Source: Desulfovibrio sp. X2
Lineage (GTDB): Bacteria; Desulfobacterota; Desulfovibrionia; Desulfovibrionales; Desulfovibrionaceae
Reading direction: 5' to 3'
Length of the DNA stretch: 64,000 nt
Assembly (NCBI RefSeq): GCF_000422205.1
Contig: NZ_ATHV01000015.1
Span: 1 to 64,000, forward strand
The notes beneath the pieces are model-generated. The model worked only from the letters and a program-made list of their open reading frames with translations. It did no database searches and was not told the origin of the DNA. Positions 33,170 to 42,172 of the stretch are shown one piece after another. The stretch's first letter is position 1; every line of letters starts with the position of its first letter. A program made the position numbers and the translations under genes.

Positions 33170-33833
33170 GCAGGCAGTACCCCGCTCCGCGGACCGTGTG
33201 GATGAGCTCGCTTGCGAAATCTCGATCCACCTTGGCGCGCAGTCGGCTGATGTTCGTCTCCACCACGTTGGTCCGGGGAACGAAATGGAATCCCCATACG
33301 TGCTCCAGGAGCATGGTCCGCGTCACCGTCTGTCCGGCGTTGCGCATCAGGTATTCGAGGAGCCTGAATTCAAGGGGATTCAGCCCCAGCGCCCGGCCGG
33401 AACGCGCGGCGGTCCGCGCCATGATGTTTATCTCCAGGTCCCCGACCCGCAGGACGGTCGCTGCATCGGACAAAGGCGGCCGCCTGGAAAGCGCCTCGAC
33501 CCGGGCCAGCAATTCCGCGAAGGCGAACGGCTTGACCAGGTAGTCGTCGCCCCCGGCATGCAGGCCCTCTACCCGGTCGTCAATGCCGCTACGCGTGGTC
33601 AGGAAGATGATCGGGGTCCTGCACCCCTCTTCCCTGGCCCGCCTGACCAGCGTCAACCCGTCCAATCCGGGGAGCATCCGGTCCACGACCAGCACGTCGT
33701 AGGAATCCGCGCCGATCAAGCGCGAGGCGGCCGAGCCGTCGGCTGCGTGGTCGATTGCGTGGCCGCGCTCCAGGAAGCCCCTGGATACGGCGGCGGCGGT
33801 TTCGGCATCGTCCTCGACCAGCAGAATCCTCAT
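33156..33833 (-). CDS. OmpR-family response regulator
   Basis: A 225-residue regulator. The receiver domain has the acidic pair VEDD, phospho-acceptor Asp in VLVVDRMLPG (near residue 51), and Lys in YLVKPFAF. The C-terminal winged helix-turn-helix (LGLNPLEFRLLEYLMRN, TNVVETNISRLRAKVD) binds DNA. The ATG at 33833 was chosen because MRILLVEDD is the canonical start. It is upstream of and co-transcribed with the histidine kinase. Confidence 0.92.
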   Translation of the reverse strand: MRILLVEDDAETAAAVSRGFLERGHAIDHAADGSAASRLIGADSYDVLVVDRMLPGLDGLTLVRRAREEGCRTPIIFLTTRSGIDDRVEGLHAGGDDYLVKPFAFAELLARVEALSRRPPLSDAATVLRVGDLEINIMARTAARSGRALGLNPLEFRLLEYLMRNAGQTVTRTMLLEHVWGFHFVPRTNVVETNISRLRAKVDRDFASELIHTVRGAGYCLHAPA

Positions 33834-34141
33834 TGCATCTCCTTCATGTATACGGCGCACCGGAGGCCCGAGGCTACCCCAGGCAGCGGCCCCGTGGCAA
33901 TGCGTCCGCTCTTTCTCCGCGTTCCCCTGGCGTGTCGGGGCTTGCACAGGATCTGCTCCGGGCGCAAGCCGACGTGGCGTCGACATCGTATAAGGACACG
34001 ACCACAGGGGAGTCATGCGTCCGGAAGTATACAGATGCGCAATGTTGGCCTGGATGGGTAAAGGAAATCGGCGGAAGGGACGATCGAGCTTGCAACAGAG
34101 GAACACTCCGGAAACGTTTTACCGCATTCATGGAGGACGCC

Positions 34142-34552
34142 ATGAGCACGATAAACAACATACAGCAGTCCCAGACTCAGGTCCAACAGGCGACGAAAGC
34201 GGCCGCTCAGAGGGTCGCCGGGTCCTCCGGGGCCCCCGACTCCCCGCATGACGGCGACAGCGACGACCGAGTCACGATCTCGGTGCGGGGCAAGGAGCTC
34301 GCCAAGGCGTCGCAGGGCGGCTCGGACGCTCTGGCCAAGGTGGAGGCCGGCGTGAGTCCGGCCGCATCGAGCAAGGCCAAGCTCACCACCGCTGTCCAGG
34401 ACACCAAGGTGAAGATCAAGAGCCTGGAGAACAAGATACAAGCGGAGAAGAATCTGCCCGGAGGGGCGGACGACGCCAAGACGATCAATGCACGGCTGAG
34501 CACCCTGAACACGACCCTGGCCCAGGACAAGGCTCGTCTCTACACCGTCTAG
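34142..34552 (+). CDS. small hypothetical protein with coiled-coil-like C-terminus
   Basis: A 136-residue hydrophilic protein with no family recognised. The N-terminus is Gln/Thr-rich (INNIQQSQTQVQQATKAAAQ), the middle is DRVTISVRGKELAKASQG, and the C-terminus is a heptad-like helix (LTTAVQDTKVKIKSLENKIQ) ending LNTTLAQDKARLYTV. There is no signal peptide. GGAGGACGCC precedes the ATG and a strong terminator follows, so it is a genuine monocistronic gene. It diverges from the response regulator with about 308 bases between starts, a gap without other genes, so that regulator could control it; this is inference. Confidence 0.7.
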   Translation: MSTINNIQQSQTQVQQATKAAAQRVAGSSGAPDSPHDGDSDDRVTISVRGKELAKASQGGSDALAKVEAGVSPAASSKAKLTTAVQDTKVKIKSLENKIQAEKNLPGGADDAKTINARLSTLNTTLAQDKARLYTV

Positions 34553-34593
34553 GACAAGAGCCCCCGTCGACAGGACGGACGGAGTACACAACA

Positions 34594-34620
34594 GGGCGGC
34601 CCGCTGATCCGGGGCCGCCC
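34594..34620 (+). terminator. intrinsic terminator
   Basis: Perfect 9-bp stem GGGCGGCCC/GGGCCGCCC with a 9-base loop, followed by TTCTGCTT, 42 bases after the small gene. Confidence 0.7.
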
Positions 34621-34632
34621 TTCTGCTTCACT

Positions 34633-35295
34633 TCACACGCTCGGCGCAGCAATCAGCCGCTTGGAGCCGATGACGAATCTGTCCCGGCCAACGTCCTTTC
34701 GCCCCGCCTGCCTGGCCGCATGGACCAGGGCGCGGACGATCTTGCGCTTCTGGGCGAACAGCCCGGCGTAGGACGGCAGCAGCCGCTCCTCCGTCTCCCA
34801 GGCCGCGGCCAGGCGCTCGAGCGGGGCATGCACGGCCAGCTCCTCGAAATAGGCTCGCTTGGCCGCGAAGCAGTCCTTGGACAGGCCCACGGTCGCCCGG
34901 CCGTCCTTCCCGACGATCTCAAAGACATGCCCTGGTCCGGCGTCGATACGCACCCTGTTCTGTGGCCAGGCCGCAAGCCGCTCGCCGTCCAGAAGACCGA
35001 CGTCGTCGCGGCCCTGCGTGGCCAGAATGAACAGCCGGTCGTGCCACCAGACCAGGGCAGCATTGAGCAGTCCCTGCTGCTTGCGTCGCGCCCGCTGGTC
35101 GCGCGACAGGCCGAAGATGCTTTCGCCCCGGCGGGTGCGGTACTTGTCCGCGATTCGCCGGATGATGCCGTCCCATGTGTCGTGTTTCTTGTGGGGCAGG
35201 ATGGTCAGGCTGTGCCTGACGTAGCCCCGGGCGACGAGATTGGTGGTCAGATACTGCAGGAGATACAGGACGTCCTGGTCCGCGATGCGCTTCAT
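34633..35295 (-). CDS. hypothetical protein (220 residues)
   Basis: A 220-residue soluble, basic protein that I do not recognise. It starts MKRIADQDVLYLLQYLTTNL, has a central DTWDGIIRRIADKYRTRRGE, and a Lys/Arg-rich C-terminus ending VIGSKRLIAAPSV. No transmembrane segment or catalytic motif stands out; the basic charge suggests nucleic-acid binding. GGGAGG lies just before the ATG, but inside a small hairpin (CGACC-GGGA-GGTCG), so translation may be modulated. About 1.4 kb of gene-free, highly palindromic DNA lies immediately upstream on the same strand, so protein and RNA may work together; that is inference. Confidence 0.6.
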   Translation of the reverse strand: MKRIADQDVLYLLQYLTTNLVARGYVRHSLTILPHKKHDTWDGIIRRIADKYRTRRGESIFGLSRDQRARRKQQGLLNAALVWWHDRLFILATQGRDDVGLLDGERLAAWPQNRVRIDAGPGHVFEIVGKDGRATVGLSKDCFAAKRAYFEELAVHAPLERLAAAWETEERLLPSYAGLFAQKRKIVRALVHAARQAGRKDVGRDRFVIGSKRLIAAPSV

Positions 35296-35299
35296 GGCG

Positions 35300-36260
35300 A
35301 CCTCCCGGTCGTGATGTAAAGCGCGGCCTCCCGGCCTCGCTTCCATCGGCCCGGCAAGCCGGAGGGGTGCCACCCCCTCCGTTGACTCGTGGTCGCTTGC
35401 CTGGCCTTGGAAACGAAAAGATCACACGCAGCAAGGGTCGGGACTTTCGAAGGCGGCGTTCGTGCAGATTGCCGACCTGCGCCGCTTCCTTCTCCGCTGC
35501 CCAGCGGATCGGGAAAACTTCTCATCGTCCCACGCTCCCCCTGTGCGGCCTGCTGCCGGTCCGCTACGACCGGCCCCCGCCTAAAGGCGACAGCCGCACA
35601 GGTTCCCCGTCTGCATCGTCGACGTCAAAGTCTGGATCCGGTCGGTCGGTTGGTCAGGGTATGCGCCGCCTCCCGGCAGCCATACTTTCCCTGTTGGATT
35701 TCAGCGGGAAGAAGATAGAAAACCCCGCTTACCGCTCCCTGCCAACGTCGTCCCACTCGGGCCACCCTCTCGGGCTATCCGCTTCCAGACACCTACCCGG
35801 TTGCGCCATGGTCCCGTCCTTGCGGACGCTCCGACAGGCGCTTGAACGGTTGAGCTCTTCACCGCCCCTGGCTTTCGCCTGGGCGCCGCGTTCGCATAGC
35901 GGCAGACGGCCATCGCTGGCCGAATGGCTCCCCGTCCGGGCCAGGTTGCGCAGTTTCCCCACGCCCCCTGGACAGGCTTTCCACCTGCTTCGTCGACGAC
36001 CGCTACGGTCGCCCATCTCCATGGACCCATCCGGTAGAAGGCCGGGATTACGCTCCCTGGCAGGGGAGGATTACTCCGGCCAGCCCCGGTCGCACCGCAC
36101 GAGCGCGTCTCCACGCATACGGCGCTACCCGTGCCCGTCTTTCATCCGCTTGGCAGGCGGATTCCCCGACAGGCACACCCGGTCACCCGCTCACGCGGGC
36201 CCGAGCTGCTGTGTGTGGCATCTTTTATCGTGGACATAGAGCGGCGTGGCGGGCCGCTGT
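35300..36260 (-). ncRNA. candidate large structured RNA upstream of the 220-residue gene
   Basis: This gene-free stretch has many nested inverted repeats. The clearest is a three-way junction at 35540-35602: outer arms CCTGTGCGGC/GCCGCACAGG enclose hairpins GCCGGTC/GACCGGC and CGCC-TAAA-GGCG. Others are 35908-35921 (GGCCA/TGGCC), 35997-36011, 36040-36081 (GGCCGG/CCGGCC with a symmetric internal loop) and 36240-36258 (AGCGGC/GCCGCT). Two hairpins share the loop GCTAC. The strand is inferred from the gene downstream. It could be an ORF-less group II intron, an element-borne RNA or a long leader. Open frames here have no protein-like features. Confidence 0.4.
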
Positions 36261-36698
36261 TCAGGTTCCGGCCATGGCCGGTGGTGTGATGGACGAAGTG
36301 GTGCTGGTACGAACGGGCCGCGCGGCGGCCTTGGCTCCCGCAGAACGCGGAAACGGCGAGATCGGTTCCTTCGGACTCTTCTTTCCTTGGTGGTTTCCTT
36401 CAGTTTCCTTTGTTTCCTTCCATCTTCCTTATGGTAGTCGCGCACGGCGCGACGATGTCGGATTATCCAACAGCCGTAAGCTGCGAAGGGACTTCAGGCG
36501 ATTGCTGGAAGTTGCGGTCTATGCCCTAAGGCAAGGACGAAAACTGCGGATTTGGGATTGGTACTTGTGCGTAAAGGAATCTTACGTTCAGATATTATAT
36601 ACACCGTGGGAAAATAAAAGTCAAATCGATGCATGCATGCTCGATACCATCAATCCATCACAGCGTTGTCCATTGATTGTCAGGCAAAAAAAGTCCCG

Positions 36699-37439
36699 CT
36701 ACGTCGACTTCAAGTCATGATTTTTAAGCCTGCGGCTTGCCGCCCTGTGATAGCGGTACTGGAACTCGACAACTGCATACCGGCGTCCAAGCTTCGTGGC
36801 GGCTTCCGCCAACGTTCCCGTCCCGGAGAAGGGGTCCAGGATCAGATGCCCCATGTCCGTGAGCGCCGTCACGAGCTCCTCGATGAGCTCAAGGGGCTTC
36901 TGGGTCGGGTGCAGCGATCTCTGGCCTTTCCCTTTGCCTTTTTCTTCGTCTGCGTCGGGCTTGATCCGCTCCCTTCCGGCGCAGGTCCCCGTGACCTTGT
37001 GGTTCCTGTACGGCCTGGATTTGTCGAAATAGGCATCGGGGCCGCAGGCGTGGAGCCCCAGCTCGAAGCTCTCGATGAAGCGGCCCTTGATCCACCCCAT
37101 GGGGTTGCTGCGGCACCACGCGTACTTGCGCAGGTTAGTGAAATACTTTGAAAGCTCCGTGTACCAGTGCACGAACTGGAAATCGCTGCAGAAGACGAAG
37201 ACGTTGCCGTTAGGCTTCAGGACGCGGTGGAAGTGGTAGGCAAGCCAGTCGATGGGCAGCGGCTTGGAATCCCACTTCTGCCCAGCAATCCCGATCTGGT
37301 AGGGCGGGTCGGTGATGATGGCATCGAATTCGTGCGGCGGCATGCATTCGAGGTAGGAAAACGCGTTCTCGCAGCATCGGGTCCCGTTCTCGCCGCACTC
37401 ATGGACAAAGGCGCGGCGGATTTTCCGACTCACCATCAT
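36699..37439 (-). CDS. DNA adenine/cytosine-N4 methyltransferase (beta class)
   Basis: A 246-residue SAM-dependent DNA methylase. Catalytic motif IV (ITDPPYQIG) comes first near residue 38 and the SAM-binding motif (LILDPFSGTGTLAEAA) near residue 207, the motif order of the beta class. LHPTQKPLELIEELV is the conserved region before motif I. The N-terminus (MMVSRKIRRAFVHECG) is short, so target recognition is probably in the middle segment. No restriction gene adjoins it: it is a solitary methylase or phage-derived. It overlaps the XRE regulator by 4 bases. AT-rich DNA at 36400-36700 precedes its C-terminal end. Confidence 0.88.
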   Translation of the reverse strand: MMVSRKIRRAFVHECGENGTRCCENAFSYLECMPPHEFDAIITDPPYQIGIAGQKWDSKPLPIDWLAYHFHRVLKPNGNVFVFCSDFQFVHWYTELSKYFTNLRKYAWCRSNPMGWIKGRFIESFELGLHACGPDAYFDKSRPYRNHKVTGTCAGRERIKPDADEEKGKGKGQRSLHPTQKPLELIEELVTALTDMGHLILDPFSGTGTLAEAATKLGRRYAVVEFQYRYHRAASRRLKNHDLKST

Positions 37440-37915
37440 TCGTCAACCTTGGTGAAGTGCGGTCTCTTCGACTGTTTGCCCTTTGGAAGCAGATCCTGAT
37501 TATCGCGCATGAAGTCGCGCATTGTCTTCAGGGCTGCGGACTTCAGCCCCGGGTGCAGCAGCGCTTCCTGCGTCTCCCGTTTTGTCTGATCCCTGGTCGA
37601 GTGGCAGCGCGCGGCCGCCTTGGCCATCTCCTCGTCGTGCTTCAGCAGATTGATGAACGCCTCGTAGATGTCAGGATGTGTCGTCGCCACCGCCAGACGG
37701 AAGAATTCATTCTCCGGCAGGCCGTAGGCTTCGGCGAACTGGAGGATGCGGTCCATCGGAATGGGCGCTTCCCCGCGCTCAATCCTGGAAATGAAGTTCG
37801 TGTTCGTGAATCCCAGCTTCCCGGCGATGTCGTTCATGGAGCGGCGCTTCTTGGTGCGTACGAGCCGCAGGTACAGGCCGAATTCTTCATGAAGTTTCTG
37901 CTGTGCGTTCTTCAT
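37436..37915 (-). CDS. XRE-family transcriptional regulator
   Basis: A 159-residue regulator with an N-terminal lambda-repressor-like helix-turn-helix (FGLYLRLVRTKKRRSMNDIA, then LGFTNTNFISRIERGEAPIP). The C-terminal 80 residues are helical and of unknown fold. The start at 37915 (MKNAQQKLHEEFG) was preferred to an upstream in-frame start because the intervening stretch is AT-rich operator DNA. It is upstream of and overlaps the methylase gene, like a control protein of a modification cassette. Palindromes at 37932-37974 are its likely autoregulatory site. Confidence 0.85.
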   Translation of the reverse strand: MKNAQQKLHEEFGLYLRLVRTKKRRSMNDIAGKLGFTNTNFISRIERGEAPIPMDRILQFAEAYGLPENEFFRLAVATTHPDIYEAFINLLKHDEEMAKAAARCHSTRDQTKRETQEALLHPGLKSAALKTMRDFMRDNQDLLPKGKQSKRPHFTKVDE

Positions 37916-37931
37916 GGGGATGAGCGTATTC

Positions 37932-37974
37932 TTACACCCTAGTTGGTGTAAAGCTATCAACCAACTAGTTAGGG
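37932..37974. promoter_or_regulatory. operator-like inverted repeats upstream of the XRE regulator
   Basis: TTACACC-CTAGTT-GGTGTAA is a perfect palindrome (37932-37951), and its CTAGTTGG half is repeated inverted as CCAACTAG at 37961-37968. They lie 17-60 bases upstream of the regulator and in the 173-base gap shared with the divergent fic gene. Confidence 0.55.
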
Positions 37975-38088
37975 GATTATTCCGGCATATAATCCGGCAT
38001 AAAAAAGATTGTTGCGTTTTATCTTTTGATGCTACAGCAAAGAAAAACAGCAAGTTGAAATATAATCTTTTCGGCAAGGATTCCGGCA

Positions 38089-39285
38089 ATGTTCTCTGCG
38101 CCATCCGCCATGGATCCCATGCTCCCCCGCGCCACGAGCGAGCTGCGCGACCTGTCGCTCGACGTCTACAAGGCGTCGTCCAGGCTGGCGGGGCGGCTCC
38201 ATCCCGTCACCGCGCGCACCCTGGCCGCCGTGCTGCGCAACGTGAACAGCTACTACTCGAACCTCATCGAGGGCCACCGCACCAGCCTGCTCGACATCGA
38301 GCGCGGGCTGGCCGAGGACTATGCGCAGGACGCGGCCACACGCGACCTGCAGGTGCTGCATAGGCTGCACGTGCAGGCGCAGGATGCGGTGGACCGGCTT
38401 CTCGACGAGCAGCCGGAAACGAACGTCTGCGCACCGGACTTCGTCCGCATGGTCCACCGCCTGTTCTTTGCGGGCGCGCCGGACGAATTCCTGCTGCAGT
38501 CCACGCAGGACGGCTCGCGCAGCGCGGTCACCGTGCCGGGCGAGCTGCGCACGCAGAACGTCCGGATCATGCGCCACGTCCCGCCGGACGCCGCAGTCCT
38601 TCCCAGGTTCATGGACCGCCTCGCCGAGTCCTATGATCCCACCAGGCTGCACGGCGACGAGAGCCTTCTCGCCGTGGCCGCGAGCCACCACCGGCTGCTC
38701 TGGGTCCACCCCTTCCTCGAGGGCAACGGCCGCGTGGCGCGCATGGTCACGCACGCCTTCTTCAGGCGCGTGGGGCTGGACGGCTACGGCCTGTGGACCA
38801 TGAGCCGCGGACTGGCCCGCCAGGAAGCCGCCTACAAGCAGGCCCTGGCCCAGGCGGACAGCCCCCGCCGGGGCGACTACGACGGCAGGGGGGCGCTCAG
38901 CGAGCGCGCCCTGGCCGCGTTCTGCCGCTTCTTTCTGGAGACGGCCCTGGACCAGGCGACCTTCATGGAGCGCACCCTGGCCCTCGACGCCGTGCGCGGC
39001 AACATCGAGCGCTACTGCGCGGCCCGCGGCCGCGGCGAGGTCCCCGGTCGTCCGAAGCTCCCTCCCGAAGCGGCCGCCATCCTCACCCAGGCCTTCGAGC
39101 AGGGCGAGCTCGCCAAGTCCGCCGTGCCCGGCATCATCCACGCCTCCGAGCGCAAGGCCCGCGACGTGGTCCGCGCCCTGCTCGACGACGGCCTGCTCCG
39201 CACCGCCCACCACAAGGCCCCCCTCACCCTCGCCCTGCCGAGCCACGTGCTCGAGGACTACTTCCCGAAACTCTGCCCGGCGTGA
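38089..39285 (+). CDS. Fic-family protein (AMPylase-like) with N-terminal inhibitory motif
   Basis: A 398-residue Fic protein. The catalytic motif HPFLEGNGRVAR (near residue 206) has the complete HxFxxGNGRxxR set for nucleotide transfer to a target hydroxyl. An inhibitory helix with the motif SNLIEG (class II, S/TxxxE G/N) is near residue 58, so the enzyme should be auto-inhibited. A helical winged-helix-like C-terminus follows. The start at 38089 has AAGGA eight bases upstream. It diverges from the XRE regulator. Direct CCGGCAT repeats precede it at 37982-38000. Target protein is unknown; Fic enzymes often act as toxins or in phage defence. Confidence 0.88.
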   Translation: MFSAPSAMDPMLPRATSELRDLSLDVYKASSRLAGRLHPVTARTLAAVLRNVNSYYSNLIEGHRTSLLDIERGLAEDYAQDAATRDLQVLHRLHVQAQDAVDRLLDEQPETNVCAPDFVRMVHRLFFAGAPDEFLLQSTQDGSRSAVTVPGELRTQNVRIMRHVPPDAAVLPRFMDRLAESYDPTRLHGDESLLAVAASHHRLLWVHPFLEGNGRVARMVTHAFFRRVGLDGYGLWTMSRGLARQEAAYKQALAQADSPRRGDYDGRGALSERALAAFCRFFLETALDQATFMERTLALDAVRGNIERYCAARGRGEVPGRPKLPPEAAAILTQAFEQGELAKSAVPGIIHASERKARDVVRALLDDGLLRTAHHKAPLTLALPSHVLEDYFPKLCPA

Positions 39286-39365
39286 GTCGGCTCGCTAATA
39301 CGAAGGGGCTGCGTCGCTCGGAGCTCTCGATCCCGATTCCGACGTATGTTTCAGCGCGGAGAGGC

Positions 39366-39383
39366 ATGGGGAGATCGCCCCAT
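39366..39383. repeat. hairpin in the fic-zorA gap
   Basis: ATGGGG-AGATCG-CCCCAT, about 80 bases after the fic stop, a possible terminator with no T-run. The rest of 39286-39662 holds no gene; it should include the zorya promoter. Confidence 0.35.
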
Positions 39384-39662
39384 CTCGGGCTGCTTTTGCA
39401 TACTGCGTATCCCCCCATCACGAGGTAGGGTTTCCCCTGCCTCGCCATCTCTGGCGGAAACTGCTATCGGCCATTCGTGAGGGGGAGGGCAAAAACGCAC
39501 TTTTCCGCTCCATAATACGTCTCGTCTAGACAGGTCGGTTGCTTCGCTACGGCAAGCGAGAAATGCATCGTCGGGGCTCACGGTTTCTGGTGATGGCGCA
39601 TCCGTTCAACGCCCGTGAAGCCGCATGGACTGGTGACGGATTCAGAGAGGGGGCATGAGGGC

Positions 39663-41378
39663 ATGATAGCAGCCATTGCGCAATTCATGACGAGTTCGTG
39701 GGGGTCGTGTCTCTGGTGCGGTTCGATCGCCATGTGGTGTGCCTTGTCCTGGATTGCCTTCGCGCGGAAGATGAACCCCAAGATACGCCTTTTGAAAGAG
39801 GCCGTCGCCCACATCAAGGAGCAGCCCGACCAACATGGGTTCGCGGCGGTCTACCAGGAGTTCATGGAGTGGGCATCCGCTCATGGACTGATCGGCCACT
39901 CGTGGAAGGAATTTTCCGAAACACTGGTCATGCCCGGGCCCACCGAACCGAGCCCCTACATATGCAATACCGACGAAGCCTGCTGCCATTTCAACGAATC
40001 AACGGTCGTCAATGGAGAAATAAACCTTCACTATTATAAAGCCCTCCCGAACTATTTCACCGGCCTTGGCATCCTCGGCACGTTTGCCGGGCTCGTCTGC
40101 GGCATCTATCTGGCTGGCAAAGGGTTGGCGTCCGATGATCCCACCCTGCTGAAACATGCGCTCCAGCAGCTTCTCGAAGGCGCGTCCCTCGCCTTTTGGA
40201 CGTCGATCGTGGGCATCATCACCTCGATCGCTTTTTCCATCTATGAGAAGCGGACGATGCAAAAGCTCCATCGCTTCATCGCCACCTGGAACACGGAACT
40301 GGACAAGCGCATCGTCCGCCTGACCCCTGAATCCCTCGCCTCACGGCAGCTCGAGCAGCTCGGCAAGCAGACAGAGCACCTGGAGACATTCGTCACCGAG
40401 GTCGCGGTCAACATCGCCGATGCGCTCGATCAGCGCATGAGCGGGAGCCTCGTGCCGGTTTTGGAGCGACTGGCGCAGTCGGTGGAGGCCATGCGCTCGG
40501 AGCGTAGCGACAGCACCGAAGCGTTGCTGCGGGACGTCGTGGAGAGCTTCAAGACCACCATGACCGGCTCGGCGGGAAGAGAGATGGAGGCGCTGTCCGG
40601 CACGCTCGCCGGACTCAAGGAGACGCTCCTCCCCCTGCTGGACGGCATGCGCTCCGCCCAGGCCGAGATGCAGCAGACTGCGGGCCGCATGGCCGCGCAG
40701 GTCGGGGAGTCATACGAGAAGAGCAGCCGGCAGTTCGCTGCCGGAGTGGCCGAGGCGACCTCGAGCCTCGGCGACACGGTGCGCGAGGCCGGACAGCTCC
40801 TTCACGGCGATCTGACGGCTGCCTTCGGACAGGCGGCCGAACGCATGCAGGCAGCGGTTTCGGCCATGGAGGGCACCCTCGACAGGGTGCGTGAATCCGG
40901 CCAGGCGAGCGGGGACGCCGCGGACAAGACGCGCGGCCTGCTCGGGGAGTTGAACGGGATTCTCGATCGTTTGCAGCACTTCCAGCAGGCGGCTTCGTCC
41001 GCCGTGGACTCCATCCGCCAGACCGCCGGCTCGCTGACCACATCGAACGGCGCGCTCGTGCAGGCGGCTGGCAGGACAGAGGCATCCGCCGACGCCCTGC
41101 GTCAGGCGTCGGAGCAGATACGCGGCACGCAGGAGCTGCTGGAGCGCCAGTGGGGCGGCTATGCCCAGCGCTTCGAGGCGGTGGACGAGTCGCTGGCGAC
41201 GGTCTTCGGCAAGCTGCAGGACGGTCTCAAGGGATTCGCCGAGGCCACTGGTCAGTATATGTCTTCCCTTGACGGTCAGGCCGAGAAGGTGACGGGCAGG
41301 CTCGCCTCGGCGGTCAGCGAGCTGGATGGGGCCATCACCGACCTCACCGACGCGCTCGGATCCGCGCGGCGCTCATAA
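39663..41378 (+). CDS. zorA: Zorya anti-phage system, ZorA (MotA/ExbB-like motor stator)
   Basis: A 571-residue inner-membrane protein. Three hydrophobic segments are visible: residues 9-31, about 137-160 (YFTGLGILGTFAGLVCG) and about 178-200 (FWTSIVGIITSIAFSIY), matching a MotA/ExbB proton-channel core. The remaining 350 residues form a long cytoplasmic Ala/Glu/Gln-rich coiled coil, the ZorA tail that reaches inward and is needed for defence. The ATG at 39663 fits the family start. It is first of four genes zorA-zorB-zorC-zorD, which together are type I Zorya. Confidence 0.88.
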   Translation: MIAAIAQFMTSSWGSCLWCGSIAMWCALSWIAFARKMNPKIRLLKEAVAHIKEQPDQHGFAAVYQEFMEWASAHGLIGHSWKEFSETLVMPGPTEPSPYICNTDEACCHFNESTVVNGEINLHYYKALPNYFTGLGILGTFAGLVCGIYLAGKGLASDDPTLLKHALQQLLEGASLAFWTSIVGIITSIAFSIYEKRTMQKLHRFIATWNTELDKRIVRLTPESLASRQLEQLGKQTEHLETFVTEVAVNIADALDQRMSGSLVPVLERLAQSVEAMRSERSDSTEALLRDVVESFKTTMTGSAGREMEALSGTLAGLKETLLPLLDGMRSAQAEMQQTAGRMAAQVGESYEKSSRQFAAGVAEATSSLGDTVREAGQLLHGDLTAAFGQAAERMQAAVSAMEGTLDRVRESGQASGDAADKTRGLLGELNGILDRLQHFQQAASSAVDSIRQTAGSLTTSNGALVQAAGRTEASADALRQASEQIRGTQELLERQWGGYAQRFEAVDESLATVFGKLQDGLKGFAEATGQYMSSLDGQAEKVTGRLASAVSELDGAITDLTDALGSARRS

Positions 41379-41394
41379 CTAGGAGAGGCGGCGC

Positions 41395-42162
41395 ATGGCC
41401 AGGCGCGGGAACAACGAGAGCGGCACGGTCGTCGGCGAGGAGGGGAGCTATCTCGTCTCGGTCAGCGACATGATGTCCGGGCTGCTCTTCATCTTCATCA
41501 TCACCCTCATGGTCTTCGTCATCAACTTCAACATGCAGCGTATCGACGCCAAGAAGGAGCAGGAGAACCTGCAGGAGAAGTACACCGAGCTGACCGACGC
41601 CCGGGAGGCGCGGGCCGTCCTGTTGCGCGACCTCAAGCGCAGCCTCGACACGGCCGGGGTCGAGGTCTCCATAGACGAGGACAAGGGGCTTTTGCACATC
41701 CCGGAGGACGTGCTCTTCGCCTCGGGCAGCGCGGCGCTGCCGGCGCAGGGCGCAAGGAGTCTCGACGTGCTCTCCGACCGCCTCTCCGAGGTGCTGCCCT
41801 GCTATTCCGGGGCGCGCGACGCGCCAGCCCCCGTCTCGTGCGGCGGGGCCTACAGGCCCGGGCGGCTCGAGGCCGTGTTCGTCGAGGGGCACACGGACAA
41901 CGTGCCCATGTCCTCGCGCGGCGGCATCCAGGACAACTGGGACCTCTCCACCAAGCGCGCGGTGGTGACCTACCGCCACATGCTCGAACGGACGCCCGAT
42001 CTCGCCCGCTTCGTCAACCAGGACGGCGCACCGCTGTTCGGGGTCAGCGGCTATGCGGACACGCGGCCCCGCATTCCGCACGACACCCCGGTGGCGGACG
42101 CGAAGAACCGGCGCATCGACCTGCGCTTCCTCCTCGCCGCGCCGCGCGCGGACGTACACTGA
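41395..42162 (+). CDS. zorB: Zorya anti-phage system, ZorB (MotB/OmpA-like)
   Basis: A 255-residue MotB-like protein. A single transmembrane helix (MMSGLLFIFIITLMVFVINF) is preceded by Asp25 in SVSDMM, the position of the proton-carrying Asp of ZorB/MotB. The periplasmic part is an OmpA peptidoglycan-binding domain (VLFASGSAALP, FVEGHTDNVPMSS, DLSTKRAVVTYR, NRRIDLRF). It starts 17 bases after zorA with GGAGAGGCGG upstream. With ZorA it forms the stator that senses phage entry at the cell wall. Confidence 0.9.
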   Translation: MARRGNNESGTVVGEEGSYLVSVSDMMSGLLFIFIITLMVFVINFNMQRIDAKKEQENLQEKYTELTDAREARAVLLRDLKRSLDTAGVEVSIDEDKGLLHIPEDVLFASGSAALPAQGARSLDVLSDRLSEVLPCYSGARDAPAPVSCGGAYRPGRLEAVFVEGHTDNVPMSSRGGIQDNWDLSTKRAVVTYRHMLERTPDLARFVNQDGAPLFGVSGYADTRPRIPHDTPVADAKNRRIDLRFLLAAPRADVH

Positions 42163-42172
42163 GGGACCGGCC

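Noticed and set aside
35367-36239. 290-codon plus-strand frame in the 35.3-36.7 kb gap
   Set aside because: Composition is Ser/Arg/Pro-rich with no recognisable domain or start signal, and the same bases form strong nested inverted repeats; a noncoding explanation is better.
35300-36260. RNase P RNA or tmRNA
   Set aside because: The conserved sequence blocks of either RNA (such as GAGGAAAGTCC or the tRNA-like ends) are not present.
36211-36720. 169-codon plus-strand frame upstream of the methyltransferase end
   Set aside because: It overlaps the methylase stop, has no ribosome-binding site, and changes composition halfway; no domain seen.
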